Assembly (NCBI GenBank): GCA_040143965.1
Contig: JASJQH010007058.1
Span: 1-22,581 of the forward strand
DNA length: 22,581 bases
Source of the DNA: Basidiobolus ranarum
Taxonomy: Eukaryota; Basidiobolomycota; Basidiobolomycetes; Basidiobolales
Direction of reading: 5' to 3'
This document shows, in pieces, positions 1 to 9,514 of the stretch. Position 1 is the stretch's first letter, and every line of letters starts with the position of its first letter. Under the pieces are notes generated by a model. That model saw only the letters and a program-made list of their open reading frames with translations, had not been told where the DNA came from and did not search any database. The translations under genes were made by a program, and so were the position numbers.

Positions 1-18
1 TTCAACTGCCCACCTCTC

Positions 19-492
19 TTATGCAGACTTGCTTTGAACGGTGGATAAAAAGACTCCGGTTTTTTTTATAGGAAGACAACGACTACCCTTTACATTGGAA
101 CTAATGAATGGTGATAACGTGATATTCGCAATTCTAGGATTCTCAAGCAACAATCCATAGAAACAACGCCGAGTCTTCAGACTTCTCACATGGTAGCGAA
201 CTTTTGAAGTGGAGAGATCCACTGAGGAGAAGGCGAAACCCACCTGAAATTTCCACTTACCCTCCTGTTCAAACGTAAGAGAAACAGAAGTTTCTTCAAG
301 CTTCTTCTTTATATGGGTTTGAGCAAAATCAAACCATTCTTTACAGCAAAAACGAGCGGTTATCAGTGTACTTAAATCTAGAAAGCTCAAGATATGATCA
401 ACTACTTCAGGAGGAAAGTCGGTGATATTAGCTTGCCATAATGGCAGCACTTTGTTCAGTGTGTTGTTAGGGTAAAAGTGAGGGGTTAACAT
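19..492 (-). CDS. Short F-box protein
   Basis: The single open frame encodes 157 residues from an ATG at 490-492 to a TAA at 19-21. Residues about 26-60 form an F-box: a proline-led start (FPPEVVDHILSFLD), then STLITARFCCKEWFDFAQ with the usual aromatic/tryptophan end. F-box proteins bind Skp1 and carry substrates to SCF ubiquitin ligases. No LRR, WD40 or other substrate-binding repeat follows. The remaining 95 residues have a beta-strand look but match no family I recognise. At 157 residues it is short for a fungal F-box protein (often 300-600), and a run of eight A on the coding strand (60-67) lies near the 3' end, so the stop may be premature, or a 3' exon may lie off the window. The F-box assignment is fairly secure, the gene end is not. 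Confidence 0.6.
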   Translation of the reverse strand: MLTPHFYPNNTLNKVLPLWQANITDFPPEVVDHILSFLDLSTLITARFCCKEWFDFAQTHIKKKLEETSVSLTFEQEGKWKFQVGFAFSSVDLSTSKVRYHVRSLKTRRCFYGLLLENPRIANITLSPFISSNVKGSRCLPIKKTGVFLSTVQSKSA

Positions 493-535
493 ACGAAGAG
501 AGATGCAAGGTTTTGAGAGTCCTTAGCAATACGCT

Positions 536-544
536 CTTTTTATA
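536..544 (-). promoter_or_regulatory. Possible TATA box of the F-box gene
   Basis: The minus strand reads TATAAAAAG, about 45 bases upstream of the F-box ATG. It sits inside a small palindrome (CTCTT / AAGAG, 534-548). The position suits a TATA element only if the 5' UTR is very short, so this is a weak inference. Confidence 0.3.
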
Positions 545-548
545 AGAG

Positions 549-2550
549 TTGCTGGTTGTGAATGGGCTTGATCAGAGTCAGACTCATACACATTCATCAG
601 GGTTTATTTTTGAAGTAGATCCTTACTATAATCATTTTCCTTTTTGAAATGAAACCGGTATGGAGAGTTGTGTGGATTTTCTATAAAGAGTATATATAGG
701 ACTTTACGGGATATTGCGTGCTTAGACATTGGTATAGGCTCAACATGGACCAAATTCAAAGTACTTCAAAGGGCAGTTTCCTTTCTGGTGTAGTTTACAT
801 CGAATCAAACCATATGGCACCAAAATGTTGTGGTTGCCATATATGGCACCTACGAGTGATTAGATGGGCTGATTGCTTATTTCCAACCGGATCTAAGAGT
901 ACTGCTACAATGTTGTGACTACATTGCAATTACTAATGGGAAATGCTAGCGAACCTTAAACTAAGGGTTGGGTATCAGATCTTAATAATATTTGAAGCAT
1001 CAACAACCTGAATAGACGCACGATTCCAGATTGATACTGGTCAGGATTGACTTCTATTCGAAAGTAGTTGGATGGGAAACGATACCGCCATATCTGTGAC
1101 CAGAAACAAGCCATTGACTCACATCCTGACTTCCACTCTGTCAACCACAATCTGATGTTCGAAAGCACACGGTGGACCTCCTCCGGTTTATTATGCCATG
1201 GAGTGTATATTTGACTTGGATACTCTAATATAAAAACACACCGGCCTGGCCGGTTTCAATCAATGTTAATTTAATATCTTGAGCTAGGCTTTGGTAACCC
1301 CGGTTTTGATGGAACCAGTCTTGTGCGTATTAGCTGATCCTATGCTAACCATCTCACACTTGACCTGACTGCATTTTGCCATCAGCGAATTGGTGCCGCG
1401 GAGGCTTGAGATTTAGTTTCTTTTGCCCCTTAATGTAAACGACAGAGACTCGTGACCTTGCGACTGATTCATCAGTACAGTTTAGATCCGAGACCTTGCG
1501 GAGTGAGCTGTGACCTTAAATGAATCGATTATGGACTTGCTGTTTCTAGACCAACCTCACAGGTTCACCGATGATAATCACGCACCTCTGGTCAGAGAAT
1601 TGATACCTGTTGCAATAACCAATCTGGTTCAGACCGGCTCAGTGGGAACTAATTCGTTAATAAATAAGCCTTATTTTCCCATCATAGAAGTTTCCATTGG
1701 GATATTTCAAGACTTGGAGGTCTCGTACACAGGCTAACCTTGTGACCCGGTTCTATGTGGTCCTGATCATGCAAAGCCGATTAATTGTATTTTATTGGTC
1801 TGACATTCGATTAATCATTCCTGCTACGATCACAATATGGGAGTCGTATGAGTATGCTTTGATGTGGTCTGCAGGCTCATTTTGAACATGAGTGCTTCCG
1901 AGTCAATTGACTAGAACCAACTGTAGACCAATTCAATCCGCTTACATGGGTGAAGCCAATAAAGTAAAGTAAGCAGTTTACACATTGTATCACTTGCTGA
2001 GGAGCTATCCAGAAAGGTACTTTGGGCAAAAAAGGAACAAGAAATATCACCTGACATCGCAAACTGTATCTATCTTATGAAAGAATGTTCTGTCCGATTT
2101 TCAACATGGCATTGAGTGTATCTGTTAGTAGTATTGCGATCATGTGAGAGCATTGGACCATCAATTGGCCGGAAGCATTAGTAGAGTTGCTCCATTGAAA
2201 TTTGTGGCGTTTACAGCTATTATTATGGTTTTTGCATGGAGGATTGCTGTAAAAGAGCAGTCTCGTTAGCTGGATATGTTAAGGGTGAATACTGACTTTG
2301 GCAGAGTGATTGATCACCTAAACTCAGATAATGACATGAAACTACGTCATGGTGTCGATTCAGTCATCAACGCCTATAGTAAGAAATATGCCTTTGATGA
2401 GCTCCTACTAGATTTCTCCATATAAATTTGAATTCTAAAGTTCAACTTTAAAATAACTACACACTTGAAGTTTTATATTATCCCAACCTCCCTTCATGAA
2501 TTCTCGGGATAAAAACCCCAACCATTGAAAATCACATGATCTACATTTTA
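549..2550. other. Spacer with no supported gene
   Basis: No gene can be supported across these 2 kb. Short palindromes are present: TGCCATATATGGCA (835-848) and ACCGGCC-T-GGCCGGT (1240-1254). A minus-strand frame is open for about 99 codons (roughly 956-1252) but matches nothing I know, and a frame of that length is expected by chance in a window this size. Two plus-strand stretches, 1963-2115 and 2138-2425, have protein-like composition and follow each other in different frames, the second with one internal TAG. They could be remnants of one decayed gene but resemble no family I can name. Confidence 0.4.
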
Positions 2551-3401
2551 ATGTTTAAGGAATCAGTGCGGTTTTTGGGCCACTACACACATAGACTTCG
2601 GAGTATATTGACAAACCAACAATGTGGACTAGGTTAGATTCCTTATTTCTACGTCCAACATTATTGACTTGGCGCATAGCTCCTATATTTATCCTCTTTG
2701 TGGAATATTTTACTTCTGTAAAATCCGCTAATTGTGGTCTCCAATTCTAAACACCTTAGTCGCTGCTGAAGGTGTGTCGTCGGTAGTTACAATGGTAAGG
2801 TTTGTATTCACGTATGTTCTGCAAAAGGCGATATGTTTGAAAATTTTCTTGAGTTAAGTTGAATTTCACCTCTTGACAAAGAAGCGACTAAGAGAGCTGT
2901 TGGTATGGAGAAATATAGCCCCCAAAGAATACTTTGAACCAGAAAACAGTCCCAAAATAATTAATGGAAATACCATTGCTCACCACTCATTTGTAGAGCT
3001 TTGAACTTGACTCGTCAGGAATCCACATGAAATACCATCCCAGCCTAAAATATCAATAAACTCGATACCTTAGTTGCAATTGATTCCGTAAAACTTCATT
3101 GGCCTAACTGATGATTACATGATTCTTCCAAAATATCTTCTAGTCAGTATTATATTGAGTATTGATACTGTTCAATACACAATAAATTCAGTCATAAAGC
3201 CCTATCTTGTTCACCTCAAGTATATTCTAGCAAGTACTGTAATACTTACCGGAGAGGGGATTCAAACCAATTCCAATTAAAGAATTGTCTAGTGTAACTG
3301 CTTATGATCCTAGTTTATGTGAAGCTAAGATACAGAGTCTAGCTGTCAACTTGAACAAGAAAAAAGGCAACATAAACCTGAAGAACTGCATAAGCAAGTA
3401 A
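2551..3401 (+). pseudogene. Possible actin-related protein relic (Arp6-like)
   Basis: Four short open blocks lie in order on the plus strand in shifting frames, and each recalls part of an actin-related protein. Block 1 (2551-2637) starts ATG and contains YTHRLRSILTNQQ, recalling the first nucleotide-binding loop region of Arps (LDNG.YTIK.G...NQ). Block 2 (2861-3004) has HLLTKKRLRELLVWRN, recalling the GGKLLTNhLKEiiSyRq block typical of Arp6. Block 3 (3092-3280) has TINSVIKPYL then ASTVILTGEG, recalling the conserved NIVLTGG loop. Block 4 (3258-3401, another frame) has GFKPIPIKELSSV then DPSLCEA, recalling GF.eRl.kELrsL and the DP(I)TYAW region. The order is right, but each match is weak, the stretch between LTGG and GF is shorter than in Arps, and no block carries a long intact run. 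If real, it is an old, multiply broken copy. Unrelated chance similarity is the main alternative. Confidence 0.25.
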
Positions 3402-3989
3402 TCTAGAGTTTGATTTCTAGTTGAAATGTTTTTAAAAATACTAGTGCAATATCACACTACATCCGTTAACTAGGATAGCATCGAGGTTTATGATTTCACA
3501 GATTCACATTTGAAAGTGTTTTTCAATGCTTGCTTTCTTTTCTCATATAAAATCAATTCTAGTATACCAACTTCAGAGTCTCCTACTGTACCAAAGTAAA
3601 CAGGTATCTCGTTAAATACTAGGAAAGTCAACGTCATAGGATAAACACTACTAAGATAACGCTATTTGATAAGGGCTCAAATTTTACCATTGCTAAATAT
3701 CTGGCTACGAACTTGATGTTTCTGCATTCCCCTTAATGTGCAACCCATACGAATAAGTTAACTTATGGATTTTGAAACAGAACATAGTTAAATATGTTCA
3801 TTTATTATTTACAGATCGCTAAGATTCATTAACAATCCATATACATCAGCTGATTAATTAAAGGTTACAGTTATTGGTTAATTTAGAGGACCAGTGGTTA
3901 ACGGTTAAAGTTACGGGATATGTTACTCATAGCCTTCATTAAAATATACTACGATTTCAAATAAAATAAAAGTACAACTAGAACGGGTA
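3402..3989. other. Spacer, 3' side of ATG22
   Basis: AT-rich sequence with no coding frame, repeat or RNA gene I can support. It should include the 3' UTR and polyadenylation region of ATG22, which ends at 3990, but no AATAAA-type signal stands out. Confidence 0.4.
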
Positions 3990-5725
3990 TCATTTATCTT
4001 CGTGGATATGATGGAAGTGATCATGATGTTCCTCATTATAATCTTCCTGTTCAAAACGAGCAGCCTGTTCTTTACCTTTAACAACATTCACAGTAGCAAT
4101 CATGAGCAACGGGAAGAAAAGCATAGCAAGTAAGGGCCAGAATGAGTAACGGAGTTCTTTGGTTGCATCAGCAATAGCACCAGTAATCAAGGGGCCAATC
4201 CAAGCAGACCCTTTATCGGTGATCTGATAAAGACTGAAGAATTCATTCTACTTTCCCTTTGGAATAAGCTCGGAGAATAAACCACGACAATACGATTGAA
4301 CGGCACCAAGGAGAAGCCCTATCCACACACAAATTATCCATGCCTCGAATTTATACTTAATACCAAATGGCGCTACAAATCCTATGAGACCATAGATCGG
4401 TAAAAGAATATACAGAGAAATGATGATAACAATCATTCTTTTCGTAGACAAGTGCAATTTACGTTGAATAAACAACCACACCATATTACCAATACCAGCG
4501 CAAAGGGGCACGATCACACCGGCAATCAAAAGCTCCACATAACCCAAACCGAGCGTGGTTTTAGCGAATAAGATGGATACTGAGGTGATAGTATTGATAG
4601 CATCAGAGACAAAGAACCAAGACAAAAGAAACAAAAAGATCTGTCCTAATTTGGGGATATGGCACAATGTTCTGAATACTTTCTTCCACGAATAGAAGAT
4701 ATACCGTTCACCTTCTGGCAATGGTGGACCTGGGCGAGGCTTTAACCATTTTAGAGTGGCATAGCTGAAAACTAACCACCATACACTGCTAAAAGCACAA
4801 GCGATTTGCATACTACATATAGATAATGGTGTGTTACTGAATAGGCTCTCAGTATAGATTTAAAGAGAAAGATATATTTGACGTACCTGAAAACTGAACT
4901 TCCACTGAAGTATACAATCACAGCACCAAGAATCAGGACCAAAACACCCGCGAAGTAACCCCATGCCATGCCCTTTCCTGAAATACTATTAGCTACACTT
5001 TCTGAAGTTTCGAGGTATTCAGTTGGAGTGCCGTTTAAACGCATTTGTACAACTTCGGGATGATAACGGGTAAGAGTTGGAATATAGGCTGCATAAAATA
5101 GATAAGAGGCGCCAAAACAAATAGTAGCCACACTGCTAGTTAAAGCCACCACCCAATAGAGTTGAGGCTTGTAGGCAGCAAGCATGGCAATACCCGAAAG
5201 GGAGCCCAACACAGCAAAGAAAAGTAATAACACCTTTCTCCAATCTGATAAATTTAGTCAGTAAATCGTCTGGTTTAGATGCATCAAGAGTCCACTTACT
5301 TCCATGATCTGCAATGGCTCCACAACTGATGAAAACAACCGCTTGAGCTGCTACGGCAAAGGCACGTATATATAGAGAGTAAGTATTGGTATCGATGTAC
5401 CTACTACCAAACTTCACTACACAAACGTAGCCAACTTCAGTAGTATCGCAAGGAGTAACCATGTCTTGCTTGAAACCTGCCTCAGCAGCAAGAGATTCGA
5501 GAATCAAAGGAATAAAGACCGACATAGCGGAAACGGAAAAAGGTTCAATCTAAGAGAAAAGGGAGAATGTTTAGTCAAAAAGAATAAGAGTACTTTTCTA
5601 TATGGCAATAAGGTTCTTACAGCCCATGAGTAGCTATACCAAGCGCGTAACTCAGCTTTGGTGACTAAAGGAGCGATTTGCTCTGCCTCCAAGTCAAGGC
5701 GCTCAGCTTTTTTCTGGTCTTCCAT
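3990..5725 (-). CDS. ATG22: Atg22-family vacuolar amino-acid exporter, with one in-frame TAG
   Basis: Atg22 is a 12-helix major-facilitator-like protein of the vacuolar membrane that exports amino acids released by autophagy. Four exons on the minus strand: 5725-5621, 5549-5300, 5244-4887 and 4812-3990; introns of 71, 55 and 74 nt all begin GT and end AG and keep phase. The spliced frame is 512 codons including the final TGA, usual for the family. Hallmarks: YSYSWA-IEPFSVSAMSVF spanning the first junction (residues 30-47), CGAIADHGNWRK (about 111-122, spanning the second junction), NTITSVSILFAKTTLG, and FSELIPKGK...NEFFSLYQITDKG near the end, with hydrophobic membrane segments throughout. The charged tail is His/Glu/Asp-rich (HHDHFHHIHEDK), as expected for a cytosolic end. 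Oddity: codon 426 (4248-4250) is TAG between KGK and NEFF, where family members usually have Glu. The frame continues undamaged afterwards for 85 codons. As written, translation would end after 425 residues and lose the last membrane helices. Confidence 0.9.
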
Positions 5726-6789
5726 AAATTACGGGTTAAGGAGTTAGATTGAGAAGCGTTAAGGTTAGGATTTTAGTAGAGTTAGTTTCTGTGTAATATG
5801 AAGTGGACGTATGGTGTATTTAATCCAAAGAATGGCTGAAAACCGGTATATCCAGTGTATGAAGAAGACAAGTATAACCTTTTCCTTTACCGAAATTAAA
5901 AATATCCAATGAATGCACCTGTGACCTTCAGTTCAATCTTCTCATTGGTGCTGTTCATTGATTTTTATGCCAGCTTGTAATCATGGTGCGACATTCCAGT
6001 TATGAAAACCCTGTTCGAGATAAATTACTCTTTGTAATGACTATATTTCATAGACATTGGACTCACTTGCCAAAAGAGGAATATACTCTACAACTGTTGA
6101 TGACAAACAAGCAATTCTACCTAAAACCTGGAGATCAATTTTGTAACTGACACGTAGTATCCATGCCATTTCAGAGCATTTATGCAGCAATAGCCTAATT
6201 TCCTTAGAATAACTCCAACTGTTATGTGACGATTTGCCCCAAGAAGCATAGAGCTAATTGGTGCAACGTTGAGTTGCGAATAACAAACCCCTCATTTGTG
6301 AGATACCGCTGTTGATGCGATTGATGGGAGGATCCAATCAACGAGGCTTCAACGCAGAGATCCATAGGCTTAGAGAGCCTAATGACCACCAATATTGCAT
6401 GGCTACACTAAATTGATGCGTTTGACAATTTTGAGACACAGTGGCGGTGCCTAAATTGTCAATTTCAAGCTTTAGAATTCTTGATTATCTGTACCTAAAA
6501 TGTTTGTTTCGTGAGGAATCAATCAGCACACTGAGCAGGGACAGGTGGTTACAATTGAAAAATATGGTTTCAGTGACTTGGATACTCAAGATGACTGAAG
6601 AGCCATCCTACACACGCACATTGAATTAGCAGCCACTTTAATATACGTCAAAGGTGGGATTGAGCAGGCGTGACCAATGAATATTCTTGATGGTTAATGG
6701 AACGTGTGTATGTTGGAGTATTTATTTACAAATGCAAGGGCTTAGAAGTAAGAAAGATCAACGTACAAGACCCTTCAAGGTGGATGATT
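5726..6789. other. Spacer upstream of ATG22
   Basis: No gene, repeat or RNA is supported. The first 200 bases next to the ATG22 start (5723-5725) should hold its 5' UTR and promoter. I see AT-rich stretches but no distinct TATA box. Open frames here are short and without recognisable motifs. Confidence 0.4.
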
Positions 6790-7167
6790 TCATACAATCA
6801 ACCATATCAAGTACAAACTGATGATAGTCCAAGAAGAGTGGCAGTTGAGCCGAATACTCTGGTTACGAGCTTGGGGATTCACTGTGGTGGTAGGGATCTG
6901 AGTATAAGTAGCCTCTCCTGATTTGGTTGGTGCCACTGTTCTACTAATCAAATTAACAGAGAGTAAGGATAGAGTGGAGGCGAATGGTTCTATTCCACTA
7001 GGCAAGGATCCAATTTGCGAACTTAAAGATGACAAGATACTGTTCATAGCAGGATTATTGGTAGAGACCGAAGGACTCTCAGTACTCACGGAGGTTGTAC
7101 CTGTTGGTGTACTCTGAGCCATGATAAAAGGAACAAAGCTTGCACAAAACAGAACCGAAAGTTTCAT
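6790..7167 (-). CDS. Small secreted Ser/Thr-rich protein, possibly GPI-anchored
   Basis: A 125-residue frame starts at the ATG at 7165-7167. The frame is open further upstream, but this ATG is chosen because it begins a clean signal peptide: MKLSVLFCASFVPFIMAQ, likely cut after Ala17. The mature part is rich in Ser, Thr and Pro (STPTGTTSVSTESPSVSTNN), has one N-glycosylation sequon (NQS), and ends in a hydrophobic stretch (SSWTIISLYLIWLIV) with no charged residue after it. That arrangement suits a GPI-anchored or cell-surface protein of a fungal wall. No catalytic domain is visible and I recognise no family. A short alternative frame over the same end also gives a small-residue, GPI-like tail (FGSTATLLGLSSV), so the exact C-terminus is uncertain. 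The long open frame on the opposite strand looks like a shadow. Confidence 0.5.
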   Translation of the reverse strand: MKLSVLFCASFVPFIMAQSTPTGTTSVSTESPSVSTNNPAMNSILSSLSSQIGSLPSGIEPFASTLSLLSVNLISRTVAPTKSGEATYTQIPTTTVNPQARNQSIRLNCHSSWTIISLYLIWLIV

Positions 7168-7244
7168 TTCCACAACGGATTCTCTTGAAAGTGTAGTGTC
7201 AAAACGAGAATGTAAACAAATCCTTACATAAAGCCCAATTATTG

Positions 7245-7251
7245 ATTTATA
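7245..7251 (-). promoter_or_regulatory. Possible TATA box of the secreted-protein gene
   Basis: The minus strand reads ATATAAATC here, about 80 bases upstream of the chosen ATG (7167). That spacing would fit a TATA element with a 5' UTR of about 50 bases. Inferred from position and sequence only. Confidence 0.3.
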
Positions 7252-7299
7252 TTGCAGAAAAGCGTCTATAACATGTCGAGTAGTAGTCAAATACATCAT

Positions 7300-8614
7300 G
7301 ATGATGTGAAAAGTAGCTATTTCGAGTAAATGGTTGTCGTCACCATTACTTTACTGATGCTATGTGAGCAAACAGTTAGGATTGTACCCCAGTTTGACTC
7401 ATCTCATTCAATGGGTTTTAATGACCCATTTTTCACTATAAGCAATGGTTGAGCTGACCCTATTAGGGATTACGTCCCTGGATTGTATACACATCCCGGT
7501 GAGTTACAAACAAGCGCTGGCGAATTCCACATCTTGAACTAGCAATATCACTGCGCCAAATGTTTCCAAGGGTGGTTAAATGTGAATGATTCTAGGTGTC
7601 TGAACTGGCTTCACCTTCATGTACGAACCACAAGTGAACTGTATTGATAAGACTTCTCTAACATAGTTTGAGCACTTCATGTATTTGAACTCAGGCTCAT
7701 GTTAATTTGTTATTAATCTAGTCTGAGGTTTTAGGGGGAAGATCTCTGGATTAATTAAAGTTAAAAACAAGCCAAATGGGGTTGCGCCGGTGCTAATATT
7801 CAATAAAGCACGAATTATTTCAACATCTAGTAAATTGAAGTCTTAATAAATCTAGATCAAGATAGTGATGCTATGATGTAGTACACACAAATATAATGGC
7901 TCGATTGTCATATATATATTGTTGTACTCTCTAGGTTTGTGTTTCGTACTTAGAAACACCCTAACTTAGATGAGTGTAACGTGATGTTTTTGGTTATTAC
8001 TCTTATGACCACCCGATGAAGGTTCGTGGACTTGGTTCCGACACTGAATTATTCCAGGCTATTCTCTTATAGTTTGGACAATCGATGCATCAGGGAATGG
8101 AATATAGCATACATGGTAGTTACATTAGCAGTCGTCATCTGGACTTTATGAATCCCAAGCGGCTGCATCCAGTTTGAAAGATATACTCGCGATTTTTTTC
8201 CATTTAGTATAAATTTTCATTGACAGGTCTCTTGCAAGCGATGAGTATATAGAGAGCTTTACTCCATCCAAATACTAACAAAGTACACTTAACAATACGA
8301 AGGGCTATGGGAATGGTTGATTTCGTATGTTAATCCACACAAACTCCATTGTGAAGTTGGTTTTTCATCAACTAAATGACAAATTGATTTTTAACCCCAA
8401 GAAGCATATTTGAATAAAAACAGACCAAGTTTAACTTCAATTCTACCTAAACTCACTTAAAATCTTGAGCCGGGATTGGTGGATGCCAGGATATCAAGAA
8501 TCTTTTTGAATTACTTCTAAAGATCATACTGAACCATGAGCTTCTAGTATACAACTTGAAATACTCCATACTCATCTCACTACCAAAATATACCAGTCCT
8601 CAAACACTAACACT
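7300..8614. other. Spacer before VPS29
   Basis: No gene is supported. A plus-strand stretch (7980-8177) reads as 65 codons of protein-like composition with one internal TAG, but it resembles no known family and its length is within chance. No repeats, tRNA-like boxes or hairpins stand out. The last 100 bases should hold the VPS29 promoter and 5' UTR, without a visible TATA box. Confidence 0.4.
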
Positions 8615-9514
8615 ATGGTGGTAAGCTATTTTTTGAGTACAAAGAGGTCACACGATAAATCTGTTGCCATCTGTGACTCTAGTTGATCTATTTACAATGG
8701 ATGACGCACTTTTCTTATTTCTTCGGTTCTTACTTCATTGCTATATACAATAGCTAGTTCTTATTTTAGGTGACCTTCACATCCCCTATCGTGCTCACGA
8801 TCTTCCTCAAAAGTTTAAGAAATTACTGGTCAGTATGTTTTTGTACCTTACAAGTGAATGTTCTATTAAAGACATTCATTATTAGTTTCAAGAGACTTAC
8901 GATTTTAAAACCTTAGGTGCCCGGTAAAATCCAGCAAATCATCTGTACTGGTAACATTTGCGATAGGGAAACCTATGAATACCTTCGTACAGTATCAAGC
9001 GATATAAATGTTGTGAAAGGTGACTATGATGAGGTAAATATATCGCTTTTCATGAAGATTATGTGGCTTAAGCGACCAAAGACTGAACACTTAATTATAG
9101 AACAATGCTTGGCCATTGACCAAAATCGTTAAACACGGCTCTTTGAAGATTGGTGTTTTGCACGGTCATCAAGTGATTCCATGGGGAGATAGTGAATCTC
9201 TGGGCACCGTTGCTCGCCAAATGGATGTCGAATTCTATTGACCGGACATACCCATCGTTTTGAGGCATTCGAGAGCGAGGGTAAGTTTTTTGTTAATCCT
9301 GGGAGTGCAACTGGAGCTTTCAGTGGAATACCTGGGTAAGTTTTAATTCACTTCACCTAAATACAAATTATCATTCTCAACCCTCAAATTTAGAGAAATT
9401 ATTCCCTCCTTTGTTCTCATGGATATTCAAGGGACTACTGTTGTTACTTATGTATATCAGCTAATAGATGACGAAGTTAAGGTTGAAAAGATTGAGTATA
9501 GAAAAGATGAATAA
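8615..9514 (+). CDS. VPS29: Retromer subunit Vps29, with a one-base frame break
   Basis: Vps29 is the metallophosphoesterase-fold subunit of retromer, which recycles cargo from endosomes to the Golgi. Five exons: 8615-8620 (only ATG GTG), 8754-8828, 8917-9033, 9101-9335, 9394-9514, with GT-AG introns of 133, 88, 67 and 58 nt. The tiny first exon is required because exon 2 opens directly with [11 protein letters not shown], the start of every Vps29. Other hallmarks: [20 protein letters not shown] (Asn40 at the usual variant metal site), [21 protein letters not shown] (His87, His89), then [31 protein letters not shown] and [17 protein letters not shown]. Oddity: the exons sum to 554 nt, one short of 555. 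After residue 110 (codon 9230-9232) the expected ILLTGHTH continues in the next frame, so one base is missing around 9232. As written, translation stops at 9239-9241 after 112 residues. Everything else is family-like; the intact length would be 184 residues, close to the human protein. Confidence 0.93.

Noticed and set aside
956-1252. Minus-strand frame open for about 99 codons.
   Set aside because: No start context, no recognised motif, and several frames of this length are expected by chance in 22 kb of this composition.
835-1254. Short palindromes TGCCATATATGGCA (835-848) and ACCGGCCTGGCCGGT (1240-1254).
   Set aside because: Isolated and short, with no gene or repeated copy to give them a role.
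3250-3272. tRNA B-box-like sequence (GGTTTGAATCC, minus strand).
   Set aside because: The flanking bases do not form a T-arm stem, and no matching A box or acceptor stem is found.
4248-4250. TAG reassigned to an amino acid in this organism.
   Set aside because: TAG is absent from the other conserved reading frames (protease, ASK1 body, 14-3-3, VPS29), and ASK1 appears to end on TAG. One case does not support a changed code.
4233-4251. An 18-nt GT...AG segment covering the ATG22 TAG that could be read as a miniature intron.
   Set aside because: It is far below the normal size of fungal introns, lacks room for a branch point, and removing it would delete conserved family residues (NEFFS).
7980-8177. 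65-codon plus-strand stretch with protein-like composition and one TAG.
   Set aside because: Too short and unmatched to any family to separate from chance.
9228-9236. Programmed -1 frameshift in VPS29.
   Set aside because: No slippery heptamer or following stem-loop is visible, and Vps29 is not known to use frameshifting.
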